Assembly (NCBI GenBank): GCA_018350325.1
Contig: JAEVLN010000020.1
Span: forward strand, 186,001 to 250,000
Length of the DNA: 64,000 nucleotides
Direction: 5' to 3'
Origin: Globodera rostochiensis
Lineage: Eukaryota > Nematoda > Chromadorea > Rhabditida > Heteroderidae
This document shows positions 10,851 through 21,701 of this stretch, piece after piece (the stretch's first letter is position 1; every line of letters starts with the position of its first letter). The notes beneath the pieces were generated by a model. It searched no databases, was not told the DNA's origin, and saw only the letters and a list, made by a program, of their open reading frames with translations. The position numbers and the translations under genes are program-made.

Positions 10851-12574
10851 GGTAATTCGACAAATTCTATACGACAAAAATAGGCTTATAATATAATAAA
10901 TCAAACGCATCTAGAGAATATACATTTAATAGCCATAACTAAATAGTAAAAGGAAAAACAATGAATAATTAATACCAATTTAAATATAAAGTTCAAATAT
11001 ATTGAATTTACAATAAAAATATAGAACAACAAATGGAAAACGTAAATTGGAAGTCGAATTAACAAATTGCTTTTCCCAGTTACATTCGCAAAGCTTCCCA
11101 CAATAAGATTCTTGCATTTTTTTTTTTACTTGCATCGTGATCAATTCATACTTAATTTTAATCAATTGGTTTGCATCTCCTTAATTAAATGTAACCTGTT
11201 TTTGGCTGTTTTTGACGTAGGGGACAATCGATGCTGGAATTTTATTACATTTCATTTAATAAAAAATGAATTATTCTAAGAACATTCTTTTGTTGATCGT
11301 TCGCCTTTTTTTTAAAGCCATTGTATATTAATAAACATTTTATGGATTTAAGTTTATTTAAATGTTTTGTTAAATGAATATTCATTCAGCGTGAAGGGTT
11401 TTGTAAATTATATTTTATCTTAATTTACACATTATAATTTAAACGAAGCATGCAATTAAATGCGACTCATAAAATTAAATTTAATCAAATAATTATTTAA
11501 AAAATATTAACTTTGTTATAAATACTAATAAAAAAATCAAATTTAGAAATGAATTTTTCATTTTTTGTTGGGGGTTCTCGAATAAATCGGAGGTCAATAG
11601 AAAGTGGGCAATCAAACGATCAATATTTTAATTTGATATTTACCGCCGGTGTCTAAAAAGTTATTTTTGCGGAATTCATTTCTATCAGACATGCGTGGTT
11701 TTTTGTAATGGATTAATCAAATATTTTAAATTGATATTTGAAACTATTTTGTTTGTATGAACGTGTATTTAATAATATTATTTTACTATTAAATTTTTTT
11801 TACAGCATCGCCTCTTGTATATTCGAACTAATAAACAATTTATGCCTGATTTAAAATTTTACAAAAACCTATTTAAAGCTAAATCTCTTAAAAATCATTT
11901 ATGTAAATTTATGTACATAAGGCGTAACTTTAATGAAAGATTCTTGAATATTAATTTGTCTGAAAATATCAAATAATTCGAGAGTTAAACATATGTTGAA
12001 AGTCATGATTAATTTATTTAATCCTATCTCATAATTACTGCGCGCAATTACTGACAGCAATGTGAAAAACTATAAACACAAAATCGGCCATCCCAATGGA
12101 GCAAGACCAAATTTTGTTCGGTGTGATCTATTTTCTTTTAATTAAAAGGGTTAAGAAAAGCAATTATTAATTTACAACTGGAAAACAAATAATTAATCCG
12201 TGCAATTGTTTCTGTATTAAAGAAATTAAGAATTGAATTTAACAAAAAATTGTTTTTTTTCGTTGGACCTTGAACGGGATAGTTTGATCTCTTCGGTGGC
12301 AATTTCTATTATTTTGTCTCAGAATGCAAAGCCAAAACTAATTATGGTAAGTGTGAGTGTTAATCATTGAATGTTTCTTTTATATAACCATATGTAATTT
12401 GAATATAGAAAACTTATCAAAATCAAAACAACTCATAAATTTTTTACGAACAATAAAATATTATTTTTTAAATAAATCTGACCCAGTTAAATAAATAAAA
12501 ACTCTATCAAAAAATAATTTCTCTATTTTCAGAGATTACTTTTACCAAAAAAGATGATTAAAAGTACATATTAA
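10851..12574. other. AT-rich filler, T-rich at 11110-11900
   Basis: No gene recognised. Overlapping frames on both strands cover 11030-11110 (minus frame with CGKLCECNWEKQFVN, plus frame with LFPVTFAKLPTIRF). Another island at 11565-11700 is open in two plus frames. None can be preferred. Confidence 0.45.
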
Positions 12575-12799
12575 CAAACTAAAAACTATAAAAAATATTC
12601 GTTTCCACTGAGTCTATTGTTTAATCGAAAAAACTGCTTGGAATCGAGGGTGGCAGAGAAGTGCAAAAACAATTTTTTTTTAATTGACGAAACAAAACCC
12701 CATAGACTGTGGTCACAGAATATGGCGAACATCAATTATCACAACAATTTAAAATTTTTAATGAAATTACTGTTATTTATTTGTTTTATTACAATGTAG
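12575..12799 (+). CDS. Candidate ORF, 74 codons, on the A-rich strand
   Basis: Open for 74 codons from a TAA at 12572 to a TAG at 12797 in a strongly A-rich region, which is improbable for non-coding DNA of this composition. The GC-richer core (12640-12740) reads ESRVAEKCKNNFFLIDETKP. The C-terminal 20 residues are hydrophobic (FLMKLLLFICFITM), like a tail anchor. No ATG in the first half, so it would be an exon or use a non-ATG start. No family recognised. Confidence 0.3.
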   Translation, partial: QTKNYKKYSFPLSLLFNRKNCLESRVAEKCKNNFFLIDETKPHRLWSQNMANINYHNNLKFLMKLLLFICFITM

Positions 12800-15061
12800 A
12801 TATTTTTAAGAATAATGTGAAAATATAAACTTAAAACTTGCAAAACTCTAATACGAACGAATTCTATTATTAAATGGGGTAAGCCAAAAGTATTAAAAGT
12901 TTAATGCATTCAATATAAAAAATTTCCAAGGGAATTATATAAAATTTATAAATTTTAAGGCTGAGTCAAACAATGTCATGGATGGTGATGTAGAATATAA
13001 ATAAATAAAAAGAAATATAATTTTTTATAATAATAATTTAAATGAGAAGTAAGACAACAAAAGTTAAAATGAAATCCATTAAAACTAAAAAAATTATATA
13101 AATGTTACGGACATAATAAAAGATAAAAATCAATTGTTATTTTAGAAAGAATAAGAAAAGGTATTGCACATGTAAAGAAAAACAATTGAATGGTTAATGT
13201 CAATTTATTTAAAAAACATTAAAACAGTTAAATATAAAAGCAATACATTAAGACCAAATACAATTAATTAAAACCAGGGTGCAGCAGTGACGGATTGACA
13301 CGCCACTGGAGTAAACGGCCGGCCACAAAGGCCTCAATAAAATTTGGAAAGCAATTATTTTCTTTCAATGCGCGTCTCTCTATACATAAGATTTGAATAA
13401 ATTAAAGAATTTATGACTTGCAAATATATATTATAATATTTGAAGAATTAATTTTATCTCCCTAGCTAAATCTTGTCAAAAAAATAACATCCCAAATAGC
13501 TGGTATGATGCGGTAATGCATGATGCCCTTTTAATTTTGGTGAGAAGAAGTCGCATGAAATTTTCGTAGAACTCAAGCTCAAAAACAAATACGATCACGC
13601 TCTTAGCAATTGAGCAGATTGCAGCAAAATTAATTTTAAAATAATTTATATTGCAAATTATTTTTAAAAAAGTAGTAATTAAATGTAACAATAATGTGTA
13701 AATAAATAGCAAAATAAAAAGAAGCCAAAATTCATAACATCATTAAATACATCGCATTGGAAAACAATGAATTAGGCTGCCTATTTAAATTACAAAATTA
13801 AAAATCTCATGTGCAACCCATTATTAACTGCAACAAATTAAACCTAATAAAATAGCTAGTAAATACTAAAAAGAACAACGCCCGGCTTAGTTCTATTATT
13901 AATACTTTATAATCAAAATCGAAAATAAAATACATATATAAAGCGAAAAAGATATATTTTTTGAAAGTCATCTTTAAAAAAAAATTACATTAAATAAAAT
14001 CACAATTTGCGCATTTATGTACATCTATTTGAAAAATAAAAATTCCAACGCACGTAACGAAAACCTGGAAACCAATGGATGGCATAAGCTTTTAAAAATA
14101 TAAACCAAACACATTTTCTTTGAAACTAAAAAACAGAATTATAATATAAAATAATATAAACGTAAAAGTTAGTATACAACAACCCAAATTAATTTACAGC
14201 AAACATCTTATGCAGAAACATTTGGGGCGGAAGAACTCATGTTAAAATTTAAACAGTCAGTAACAGATAAAAATTTTAATATTCAATCGGAAAAAAGTAT
14301 GAATAAAGCTACCGATTAAAAAAATACTTAATAAAAAAAGAAAAGTTGCCAAAAGAATTAAAACATTCTCCACAACGAAAATAAATGTATTTTAAATAAA
14401 TATAACTTAAAATTCTCTAAAAAACAAAAGCTAAAATTCCTTATTAGACAATTTTTATAAAGTCAAAATCATCTACACAATTAGTCAAATCCATTTCTTA
14501 TTTATATAAATGTCGAATTTTTTTTAAAAAATAGTTCTTGTAATTAAAGTTATCGAAATAAATGAATTATTTAACTACAGATTGAAATGTTTAAATAAAA
14601 ATATTTATATTTAAATGTTGCAAATATTAAAATTAAAATTCACATTTTGAATTGATTGCAAGATCTACACGGTATCGGCTTCCTCCACGGCGACCTCAAA
14701 TTCCTATAAAATTTATTTATGCTAAACTTGCTCAACCCGAATGTGACAAGGGAAACTTTACAATTTATTTTTTTTATAGAATATAACATTTTGCTTGAAA
14801 AAAATTTAAGGAAAAATAATTTGATTAGTTTGCTTTGGTTTTCATATTTTTTACGCCACAATCCGTTTCTCAACGTTTTTATCTAAATTAATATTAGTTT
14901 CTTTCATTAATTAATTTAAATTTTGCATAGAAAGTAATTGGTTAGATAAATTAATAAAAATTTATTCAAGAAGAGTAGTAAGCTATTAAAGGTTTTCAAA
15001 ATGTTTATGTCCATTCATTCTGAACTTAGGCCATATTTATTTTATAAATTTAGTCTTTTTT
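12800..15061. other. A-rich filler, becoming T-rich near 14650
   Basis: No gene recognised. A short GC stretch at 13277-13330 (CACGCCACTGGAGTAAACGG) lacks a convincing frame. Long minus ORFs here (13712-13476, 14873-14640) are rich in F, L, I and K, as expected from the stop-poor T-rich strand, and are not called. Confidence 0.5.
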
Positions 15062-15301
15062 TTGGTGATTTTTTTAATCTTAGGTGTTTATAAGTATTTT
15101 TTATATATTATTGCGTTTATTCTTTTAATTTTATACAATTTGAGTGTTTGTGTTGCATCGTCAATTATCCATTCTGCCTCAAGTTCAAATCATGAAATAT
15201 TTAGTTATTGCGCGATTGATTATCTGACTTGTGTTGCTAATATTAAATGTTGGGATTTTAATACTATTTTTGTAATGTCAAAAAAGAGGGTTTTAGGATA
15301 A
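15062..15301 (+). repeat. Dispersed repeat, copy 1, with a hydrophobic ORF
   Basis: A 79-codon frame without an ATG start contains LYNLSVCVASSIIHSASSSN after a hydrophobic N-terminal half. About 32965-33090 is a diverged second copy in the same orientation, reading YNLSVYVASLIIYSSQ at the equivalent place before it breaks. Conservation of NLSV-VAS-II-S suggests former coding sequence, perhaps a membrane protein fragment. Not identified. Confidence 0.45.
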
Positions 15302-15987
15302 AAAAAATAATAGTAATAAAATATTGATTATAATTTATGTTTAATGCTAACATAAATCATTCACAAAATAAATTATTATTTTTTTTTTATCAAATTATTT
15401 GTTGGTTTTTTATTTAAAATAAATCTACTATTTTTGATACAACATTCACTATATATTTAAAATAAAATTTTTGCCTAGAATTAGCTAGCTAAATGTCTTT
15501 AAATTAAACGAAATGTATAAAATATGAGACCAAATAAATATGGAAAATTAGAAAAAGGAAAATACCCCATAAATAATGTTAACTTGATAATTTGATATTA
15601 GCTTTGCACTTTTTTATTTGTTAAATTTAATTTGTTTTAATGTCAAACACTTTTTGATTACTCATATAGAGGGTCATATATCGAAGAATACTTCTTTTTT
15701 TAATAAGCAATTTTCCTTTTTCATAATTTAAAAAGTTTGATTTTTATTATTATAGATAATGTGTTAGTTTTAAAATAAAAACAATTTTTTATGATTAATT
15801 TCTAATATTAATTTACTTTTATAGTTTAAAATTTTGTTCAATGACAAATTATAAAGAAGTTCATATTAACATTTAAATTGTTTATATATTTTTATGATTT
15901 CTTAGTGTTTAAATCGCAAATAATGTCTTAGCCAACACGATTCCATCGATCCGTCGGCGGTGCGGAGGTGGGACGGGGCTGGAGGTG
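15302..15987. other. T-rich filler leading into a GC island
   Basis: Low-complexity T-rich DNA to about 15900, then a GC-rich island (15928-15987) that is the left flank of the foldback element and half of an ORF the element splits. Confidence 0.6.
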
Positions 15988-16003
15988 GAATTGGACGGTG
16001 TGT

Positions 16004-16325
16004 AGACATTTGCGGCTCAGACATTTGCGGCCCAGATTGCGGCCCAGACATTTGCGGCTTAAGACAAAATAGATTGCGACCCGACTTTTGCGTCCCAGAC
16101 ACTTGCGGCCTAAGACAAAATAGACATTTGCGCCCCGACATTTGCGGTCCAGACATTTGCGACCCGACTTTTGCGTCACAGACACTTGCGGCCTAAGACA
16201 AAATAGATATTTGCGGCCAGACATTTGCGGTCCAGACATTTGCGACCCGACTTTTGCGTCCCAGACACTTGCGGCCTAAGACAAAATAGACATTTGCGGC
16301 TTTATGTCACAAAAAAAACATTTTT
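16004..16325. repeat. Left tandem-repeat arm of the foldback element
   Basis: About twenty units of 13-16 bp (GACATTTGCGGCCCA and variants, some with ACTTTTGCGTCCCAG) are interrupted by a CCTAAGACAAAATA spacer roughly every four units. The inner end, CATTTGCGGCTTTATGTC then poly-A, is the inverse of the right arm's inner end at 16705-16741, where the pairing is closest. Confidence 0.85.
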
Positions 16326-16417
16326 CCTAACACAGCAAAAAGCAAATTGCTGGTCGAACTAAACTTTTTTTTATTTGCAGCATCTAACTATTTATCGACA
16401 TGGACAATGTGCGTCAG

Positions 16418-16704
16418 TCACACAAAAAATCCGTCTACGCCGTAAAAGCAGATTCGGTCTAACTCCCTTCGCTCAGTCATTTTTTCAAACAGCGCAAACA
16501 GATGCTCAAGCTCGAAATGCTCCTGATCAACTAGCAATTCTCCGCCGGCAATGACAAACGTTATCGGAAAAAGTGCTGAATACAAATCGGCTGAAAATAG
16601 AAAAACTAGTTTAATAATAATATAAAGACCTTTTTCGGTTAGTTGTTCAATTATCACTAATTGTTGTGGCTTCCGTACTGATGAGGCCCGGCCACAACAA
16701 TTAG
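16418..16704 (-). pseudogene. Coding-like middle of the foldback element
   Basis: A minus frame is open over the unique middle and continues into the right arm. Within it a 39-nt stretch starts GTCTTTATATT and ends TCTATTTTCAG, a plausible short intron that is itself open in frame. Removing it joins QQLVIIEQLTEK to DLYSALFPITFVIAGGEL, then EHLFALFEKM, and a stop near 16418. Loosely this resembles the core of a MULE transposase domain (aromatic, FP-x-TFV, then a helix), but too little is left to assign it. It could equally be a captured host exon. Confidence 0.35.
16657..16704. repeat. Perfect 14-bp hairpin inside the foldback element
   Basis: CTAATTGTTGTGGC at 16657-16670 is exactly inverted at 16691-16704, with a 20-nt loop. 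It sits at the inner edge of the right arm, just inside the poly-A/poly-T part of the inverted repeat. Confidence 0.8.
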
Positions 16705-17087
16705 AAAAAATGTTTTTTTTTGTAACATAAAGCCGCAAATGTCTGGGCCGCAAATGTCTGGGCCGCAAATATCGGGGCGCAAATGTCTGTTTGTCTTAAG
16801 CCGCAAATGTCTGGACCGCAAATGTCTGGGCCGCAAATATCGGGGCGCAAATGTCTATTTTGTCTTAAGCCGCAAATGTCTGGGCCGCAAATATCGGGGC
16901 GCAAATGTCTATTTTGTCTTAAGCCGCAAATGTCTGGACCGCAAATGTCTGGGCCGCAAATATCGGGGCGCAAATGTCTATTTTGTCTTAAGCCGCAAAT
17001 GTCTGGGCCGCAAATGTCGGGGCGCAAATGTCTATTTTGTCTTAAGCCGCAAATGTCTGGACCGCAAATGTCTGAGCCGCAAATTTC
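16705..17087. repeat. Right tandem-repeat arm of the foldback element
   Basis: Mirror of the left arm: repeated CCGCAAATGTCTGGG units with GCCGCAAATATCGGGGCG variants and a TATTTTGTCTTAAG spacer about every 60-75 bp, a higher-order period. Because units lack stops, all three plus frames and the minus frame stay open for 100-148 codons. These are not genes. Confidence 0.85.
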
Positions 17088-17131
17088 GGCCAACCGAATT
17101 GGACGAATTCAATTCCATCTTCCTCATTCAT

Positions 17132-18460
17132 CTGTCATCGCCACACCCAATCAATACAAACACATTTTTCAAATATTTTTGATAAACTACCCCCAATTTT
17201 ATTCAATAATGTTTGAAACAAAACCATAAAATTACGGAAAAATAAAGCAGTGGTCAAATTTTTTTATTTCAGAAGGGAAATGTAAATTGTTTCAATCTAA
17301 ATGAAAGGACTAAATAAGAAAAATCAAACATTTAAAAAATGGCTTTTAATGCAAAATGTATCAACGACCTCGAAAACATGGGCAAAATGTTTAAACACAA
17401 ATTCTAAAAAATAATTCCTACAAGGTAAAAAATAACATTTTAAATATAAATAAAAATGCTTTGGAAAATTTTAATCAATAAATAAATAATCGAGTGGTTA
17501 TCTTTTTGTTTGCTTTTAAGCTTCAATATTTAATATAGGGCATTATTAAGTTGGCACCTATAAATGATTCTATTCACTCAAACGGAGTACAACTATGTAA
17601 ACGTAATTACAATTAAAACAACGTGTTTTTTTCGTAATTAAATAAATAAAGCTAATAGCGTCTACAACAGCGAATTTAAACCATTGTAATACCTTGGGTA
17701 TAAGGTTAACATTTGCCGAATAAAATGTATAAATATTAAATAAATTCATTCCAGTAAAAATTACAATACTATAAAACATAAATTTATTTAAACAAAATTA
17801 ACAAAAATAAAAAAATGCAAATAGTAGTTGTCACGCCTTTTGATGCGAATGATGAATTATTCAACAAGATTACAATTCGGGTCTGGTGTGAATTAACAAA
17901 CTGCAAATTCTTAGTTTAAAATTAAAAAATATATATAACTGCAGATTTTATATAAATTCAATAAAAAAATTAAAATAATTTACCAAGTATAATTTTATGC
18001 AAATCATAAATTTACACTTATACAATATTAAGATTAGAAGAAAATCTGCTATAACAATAAAAAACCACATAAAACGGTCTCAGCATGGTCAAGCGCAAAA
18101 GAATCCCATATTTGCTATTTTTTATTAAAACATTCAAAAACAGTAAATATAAAATAAATAAATTAAGAACAAATAAAAAAATTTTAGCGAGATTCAATTC
18201 CTTGTACATAATATGAACAACACACCAAAACGCAAGTAAATTCTATATAAATGTAAAACTTAAGGCTATTGCAAAATTAAAATTACTTATTTAAGATCAA
18301 ATGGATAAATTTAACCAGCACTATTAAGAAAGTTGAATCTGATCGGTATCTTCCAGAACAATTAATGAATAAAAATTGTATAGAATTTATTTTATAAATT
18401 GTGACCTTACATATTAAATTTCACTCAAATAAATTACATAACTCGGTGAACTTAATAAAT
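17132..18460. other. A-rich filler
   Basis: Low-complexity A-rich DNA. Minus ORFs at 17779-17570 and 18209-18018 lie on the stop-poor strand and are not called. Nothing else recognised. Confidence 0.55.
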
Positions 18461-18577
18461 ATGAAAGAAACCTGCCATGAAAATCTGACCGACTTCGGGA
18501 TGGGTAGAAGCTACACGCGAAAAGACATAGTTAAGGCATGTTGGACTAAATTTTTTTTTTCTTATAAAAATTGTTAA
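18461..18577 (+). CDS. Candidate small ORF, 38 codons
   Basis: ATG-initiated frame over a GC-richer island, starting MKETCHENLTDFGMGRSYTR and continuing KDIVKACWTK before entering a T run and stopping at TAA. The A-rich to T-rich switch of the filler falls exactly at its 3' edge. Not recognised. It may be an exon end, since the last eight codons lie in low-complexity sequence. Confidence 0.25.
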   Translation: MKETCHENLTDFGMGRSYTRKDIVKACWTKFFFSYKNC

Positions 18578-19798
18578 TATTTATAAATTTTTATTTTTCA
18601 AATAATTCTTAATGTAATTAAATAATTTTTGATTTAAAATTAAAATAAATTAATGTTTTATCTTTCACTGGTTATGTTAATAAGTGAACTTAAAATTAAT
18701 AAAAATTCATAATAAATGCAAGAAAAATTGAACAATAATATATGTAATTAAAAAAGGCATAAAAACCAGAAAGCTAGTGGCGGCTTTCTATGGAGTTGTC
18801 GTCATTCATATACTTGCACAAATTATCTTTTAGAGAAGAGTTTAACCAGTTTTTATGTCACGAATTTTTTTTTGTATTTAGCTTAATAATAGTTTAGTTT
18901 AGATTATTTTAAAAAAACAAAATAAAATCCTTTCAATTTTAAAATAACAATTATTTTTCCACTCACTGAAAAGGGTATTTTGGTTTGAAATTTTTAGCCA
19001 TTTAAATCTAATTTTGCGACTTTGAACAAATTACTATTTTTATCCATTTTAATGCAGTCATTAATTCGTAAGAGCGGCAGTTGATATTTAGCAAATTAAT
19101 TCGGATAATATAGTAATAAGATTATTTATAGAACTTCTGTGTAATTATTGATAATTTTTTATAAGTCTTCTTTTATTTTTTTAAACAAATTTTATTTCGG
19201 TAGTACGGATCCGCTTAGCCCGTCCCTATCTTGGTGTTTTTGTTCGTTTTATTACATATAATATATTATCTTCTTAAAGTGACGCCTCGTTCTCGTTTGT
19301 TTGATTCATTTTGGCTGCCGGCTGATTGTTTTCTTTACCTGATATTAAATGAGAGTTAATTAATAGTTTTTAATGTTTATTAAGTTTTTAACCATTTATG
19401 TTAACTAATTATTTATCATTTTTATTATTCTTTGATCGTTTTTTGATTTTTTTTGCATAATTTAATTATAATATAATTTATGTATTCTTATTTTCTATTT
19501 AATGCCTGCCTTTATTCATCAATTGCAATGACATCTTGGAATAAGCTTCTATCAAGTGCGATTATTTAAAGTAAAGTTACATTTTTGTTTAAGTGTTATA
19601 TGCCTTTTACCACAATTATATATATTTGTTTTTGTCAAATACAAATATTTGATACTAACTATTTATTTATAGTCAGATAAAATCTTTAATTTTTTTTAAT
19701 AATATTTTTGATTTGCTGTTGAATCAAACGTACTGATTTTATCATTGTTTATATGATTGTGTCAATTATTTATTATATTTAGAATTTGTTTTATTTAC
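18578..19798. other. T-rich filler with an island at 19195-19365
   Basis: Mostly T-rich low-complexity DNA. At 19280-19365 a plus frame reads VTPRSRLFDSFWLPADCFLY and ends LILNES at TAA. Another frame covers 19195-19240. No splice boundaries stand out. No gene recognised. Confidence 0.45.
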
Positions 19799-19917
19799 CG
19801 CGTTGTTTAAACATTGATACGGTTTTTTAATAATACTAGTTGATTCTTCCGAGACAATAAGGAGGTTGGTGAGGGCATCACCAATCCATGACGTTGTTTG
19901 ACACAGCCTTAGAATTA
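19799..19917 (-). other. Exon-like island, 119 nt, minus strand
   Basis: Preceded on the minus strand by TATAATTCTAAG and followed by GTAAATAAAA after GCG, a near-consensus donor. The frame reads LCQTTSWIGDALTNLLIVSE then ESTSIIKKPYQCLNNA and stays open to the donor. It lies inside a 79-codon frame that runs on without a stop. One of the better exon candidates. No family recognised. Confidence 0.35.
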
Positions 19918-20048
19918 TAATTTTATATAATCCTATTTTGCAATTTTCTTTATTAATAACAAAAAATATTAAAAGGCTAATAAAATAGTATATAAAGCAA
20001 TGCATATTAATAGAAAATTGTATACATTTTAAATTAAACTAAAAATAA

Positions 20049-20195
20049 GTAAGTCTAAATAAAAAGAATATTTTTTTATTTAAAGAGCGTTCACAAATAA
20101 CACTGGGTCTTTTCGCACGAGTGCCAGGCCGCATCAAAGATGTGGCCCACAGCTTCCATGTGGTACAGGAAAATAATTATATTTTTTTTAAATAA
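20049..20195 (+). CDS. Candidate ORF, 48 codons
   Basis: Open from a TAA at 20046 to a TAA at 20193. The GC-rich middle (20095-20165, about 53% G+C) reads TLGLFARVPGRIKDVAHSFH then VVQEN and has strong third-position G/C bias. The minus strand across the same bases also has a biased open frame (MEAVGHIFDAAWHSCEKTQC ending at TGA), so strand choice is uncertain. No start ATG on the plus strand, so an internal exon is more likely than a complete gene. Confidence 0.3.
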   Translation, partial: VSLNKKNIFLFKERSQITLGLFARVPGRIKDVAHSFHVVQENNYIFFK

Positions 20196-21533
20196 AAAAA
20201 TTAAATTTTTTATGGAATTAATTGTTAAATTATCTATGATTATAGACAAACTCCAGCACAGTAAATACAACAGTCAACCTACAATATAAAATGAAAAATT
20301 AAATAATAAAAAGTAGCTATTTTCATTAAATAGTATTTAAATTGAAAAGTAAAACCCTTATTATTATAATAAAAAAAGATGCAATCTTGATAGTCCGGTA
20401 GTACTTTATCCGCTCGAATAAAATAAATTAATAATTATATTGCATACAATTTTAATTTTTATTAATTTTTTATTTCAGACTAATTGATTTATGAATTAAC
20501 TATATTTTATATTTAATAAATCTTGTTACTTTAATATACGGTGTAATAAATTTTTTAATATTTTAATTAATTTAAAACATTTAAAGTTTAAAACGATGTC
20601 AGAACAAAAAAGTTTAAAACAGTTATTTTAAATTACTCATGAGATTAAGTTAATATAATTTTATTATGCGTACATTTTAACGTTTTCAGATATTAATATT
20701 TAACTCGTTTGGTTGGTAACCCCACCTCGTAATTAATAAAAGCCACAATAAAAAATTTTGATTTTTGTCATACTTTCGAAATTTTCTTTTTGCTTTTAGC
20801 AAATTATTTTAATTTAACAAAGATTTGAAGTTTAAAAGCTTGTAACCATATTAACTTTCTTTACAGTGGCGGATTTTCAAATGCATATAACATAAAAATT
20901 TAATTAGTTTATTTTCTTCAAACAAAACAATTAATTTGCCGACTATAAGAAATATATTTTAAAAGCCCTTTCATTAAGTTGATGGGATTTCACCAAAATA
21001 CTGTATAATATTTAATAACGACAAAAGTCATAATATTAAAGCTCACTATGTGAAAGCTGCACGTATGTTAAAAGAATAGAAGCCAATATTCGATTTATAT
21101 TGTTTCCATAGTTTTCGATGAACTCTGAAATGCTATCTCAAATACTTCTGGTGTTGCGGTAAAATTATTAAATATTTCACACGGCGTTGGTACCTGTTAG
21201 CGTATCTGACTAGAGCTAACCTTCGATTACTTTAAAATTGAAAACAAAACATTTTGTAAACAATGTAACTTAAATTAGAACAAATGAAAATTAAATTAGT
21301 TTTAATTGGGAAAATGAAGCCAAAACAAAAGACTAGACAAAATGGTTTATATGAGTATAATTTTATCAAGTGTGTCACAAATAAATTTTTAACAATTATT
21401 TCAACAAAATTATAAAAACAATTATTAATTCAACTCTGTTCTCAGTTTTTTCTTTACTTTTTGACTAGAATGGCTGGTTGCATGATTAAAAATTTTTATA
21501 AATTACATATTAAAATTTTAACTAAAGGTTAAT
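20196..21533. other. AT-rich filler
   Basis: Low-complexity, partly T-rich at 20450-20900. A small island at 21165-21230 is open in a plus frame (FTRRWYLLAYLTRANLRLL) ending at TAA. Nothing else recognised. Confidence 0.5.
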
Positions 21534-21701
21534 ATGGGCTCGATGCGGCTTGAGCTTTATCCTTTTAAAAATTCAATATTCACAGTGTTATTAAAAATAA
21601 ATAAAATTATTTTTTTAAAAACGTATAGCAATAATATGTGTATAAAAAACTTCATACATATAAAATCTGAGGAGAAGATGGACTTTTTTAAAATGTCCTG
21701 A
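21534..21701 (+). CDS. Candidate small ORF, 55 codons
   Basis: ATG-initiated, starting MGSMRLELYPFKNSIFTVLL and ending EEKMDFFKMS at TGA. The first 13 codons are GC-richer; the rest is A-rich but stop-free. A start-proximal GC island followed by an AT-rich frame on the A-rich strand is more than expected by chance, yet no domain is visible. Confidence 0.2.
   Translation: MGSMRLELYPFKNSIFTVLLKINKIIFLKTYSNNMCIKNFIHIKSEEKMDFFKMS

Larger units (their letters stand above)
15988..17105. mobile_element. Foldback (MULE-like) element with tandem-repeat arms
   Basis: GAATTGGACG occurs at 15988-15997 and 17096-17105 as a 10-bp target duplication. Between lie two long arms in inverted orientation, each made of short tandem units such as GACATTTGCGGCCCA, enclosing a unique middle of about 380 bp. 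Long inverted arms built of tandem repeats define foldback elements, which are grouped with MULEs and make 9-10 bp duplications. The outermost 17 bp of the arms match (ATTTGCGGCTCAG). The tips then diverge. No complete transposase is present, so it is non-autonomous. Confidence 0.8.
15928..17131 (-). pseudogene. Exon-like ORF split by the foldback element
   Basis: With the element and one copy of its 10-bp target duplication left out, the minus strand reads from an ATG at 17131 to a TAA at 15928 as one frame of 31 codons, beginning MNEEDGIEFV and ending TDRWNRVG. The sequence is about 55% G+C on both sides of the insertion, unlike the AT-rich surroundings. It may be a small protein, a first coding exon or an upstream ORF. 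In its present form the frame is broken. Product not recognised. Confidence 0.4.

Noticed and set aside
13476..13712. F/L/I/Y-rich minus ORFs in A-rich blocks (also 4932-4723, 17779-17570, 29384-29130, 43075-42872 and others)
   Set aside because: The T-rich strand has few A-containing stops, so frames of 60-85 codons arise by composition alone. They show no GC-richer core.
16676..16704. CTGATGAG suggesting a hammerhead ribozyme core
   Set aside because: The GAAA and stem II/III partners are missing; the surrounding inverted repeat pairs differently.
15902..17229. ORFs of 78-148 codons with repeated MSGPQ, CGPDICG or GRKCL peptides
   Set aside because: They are translations of stop-free minisatellite units in the foldback arms and appear in several frames on both strands.
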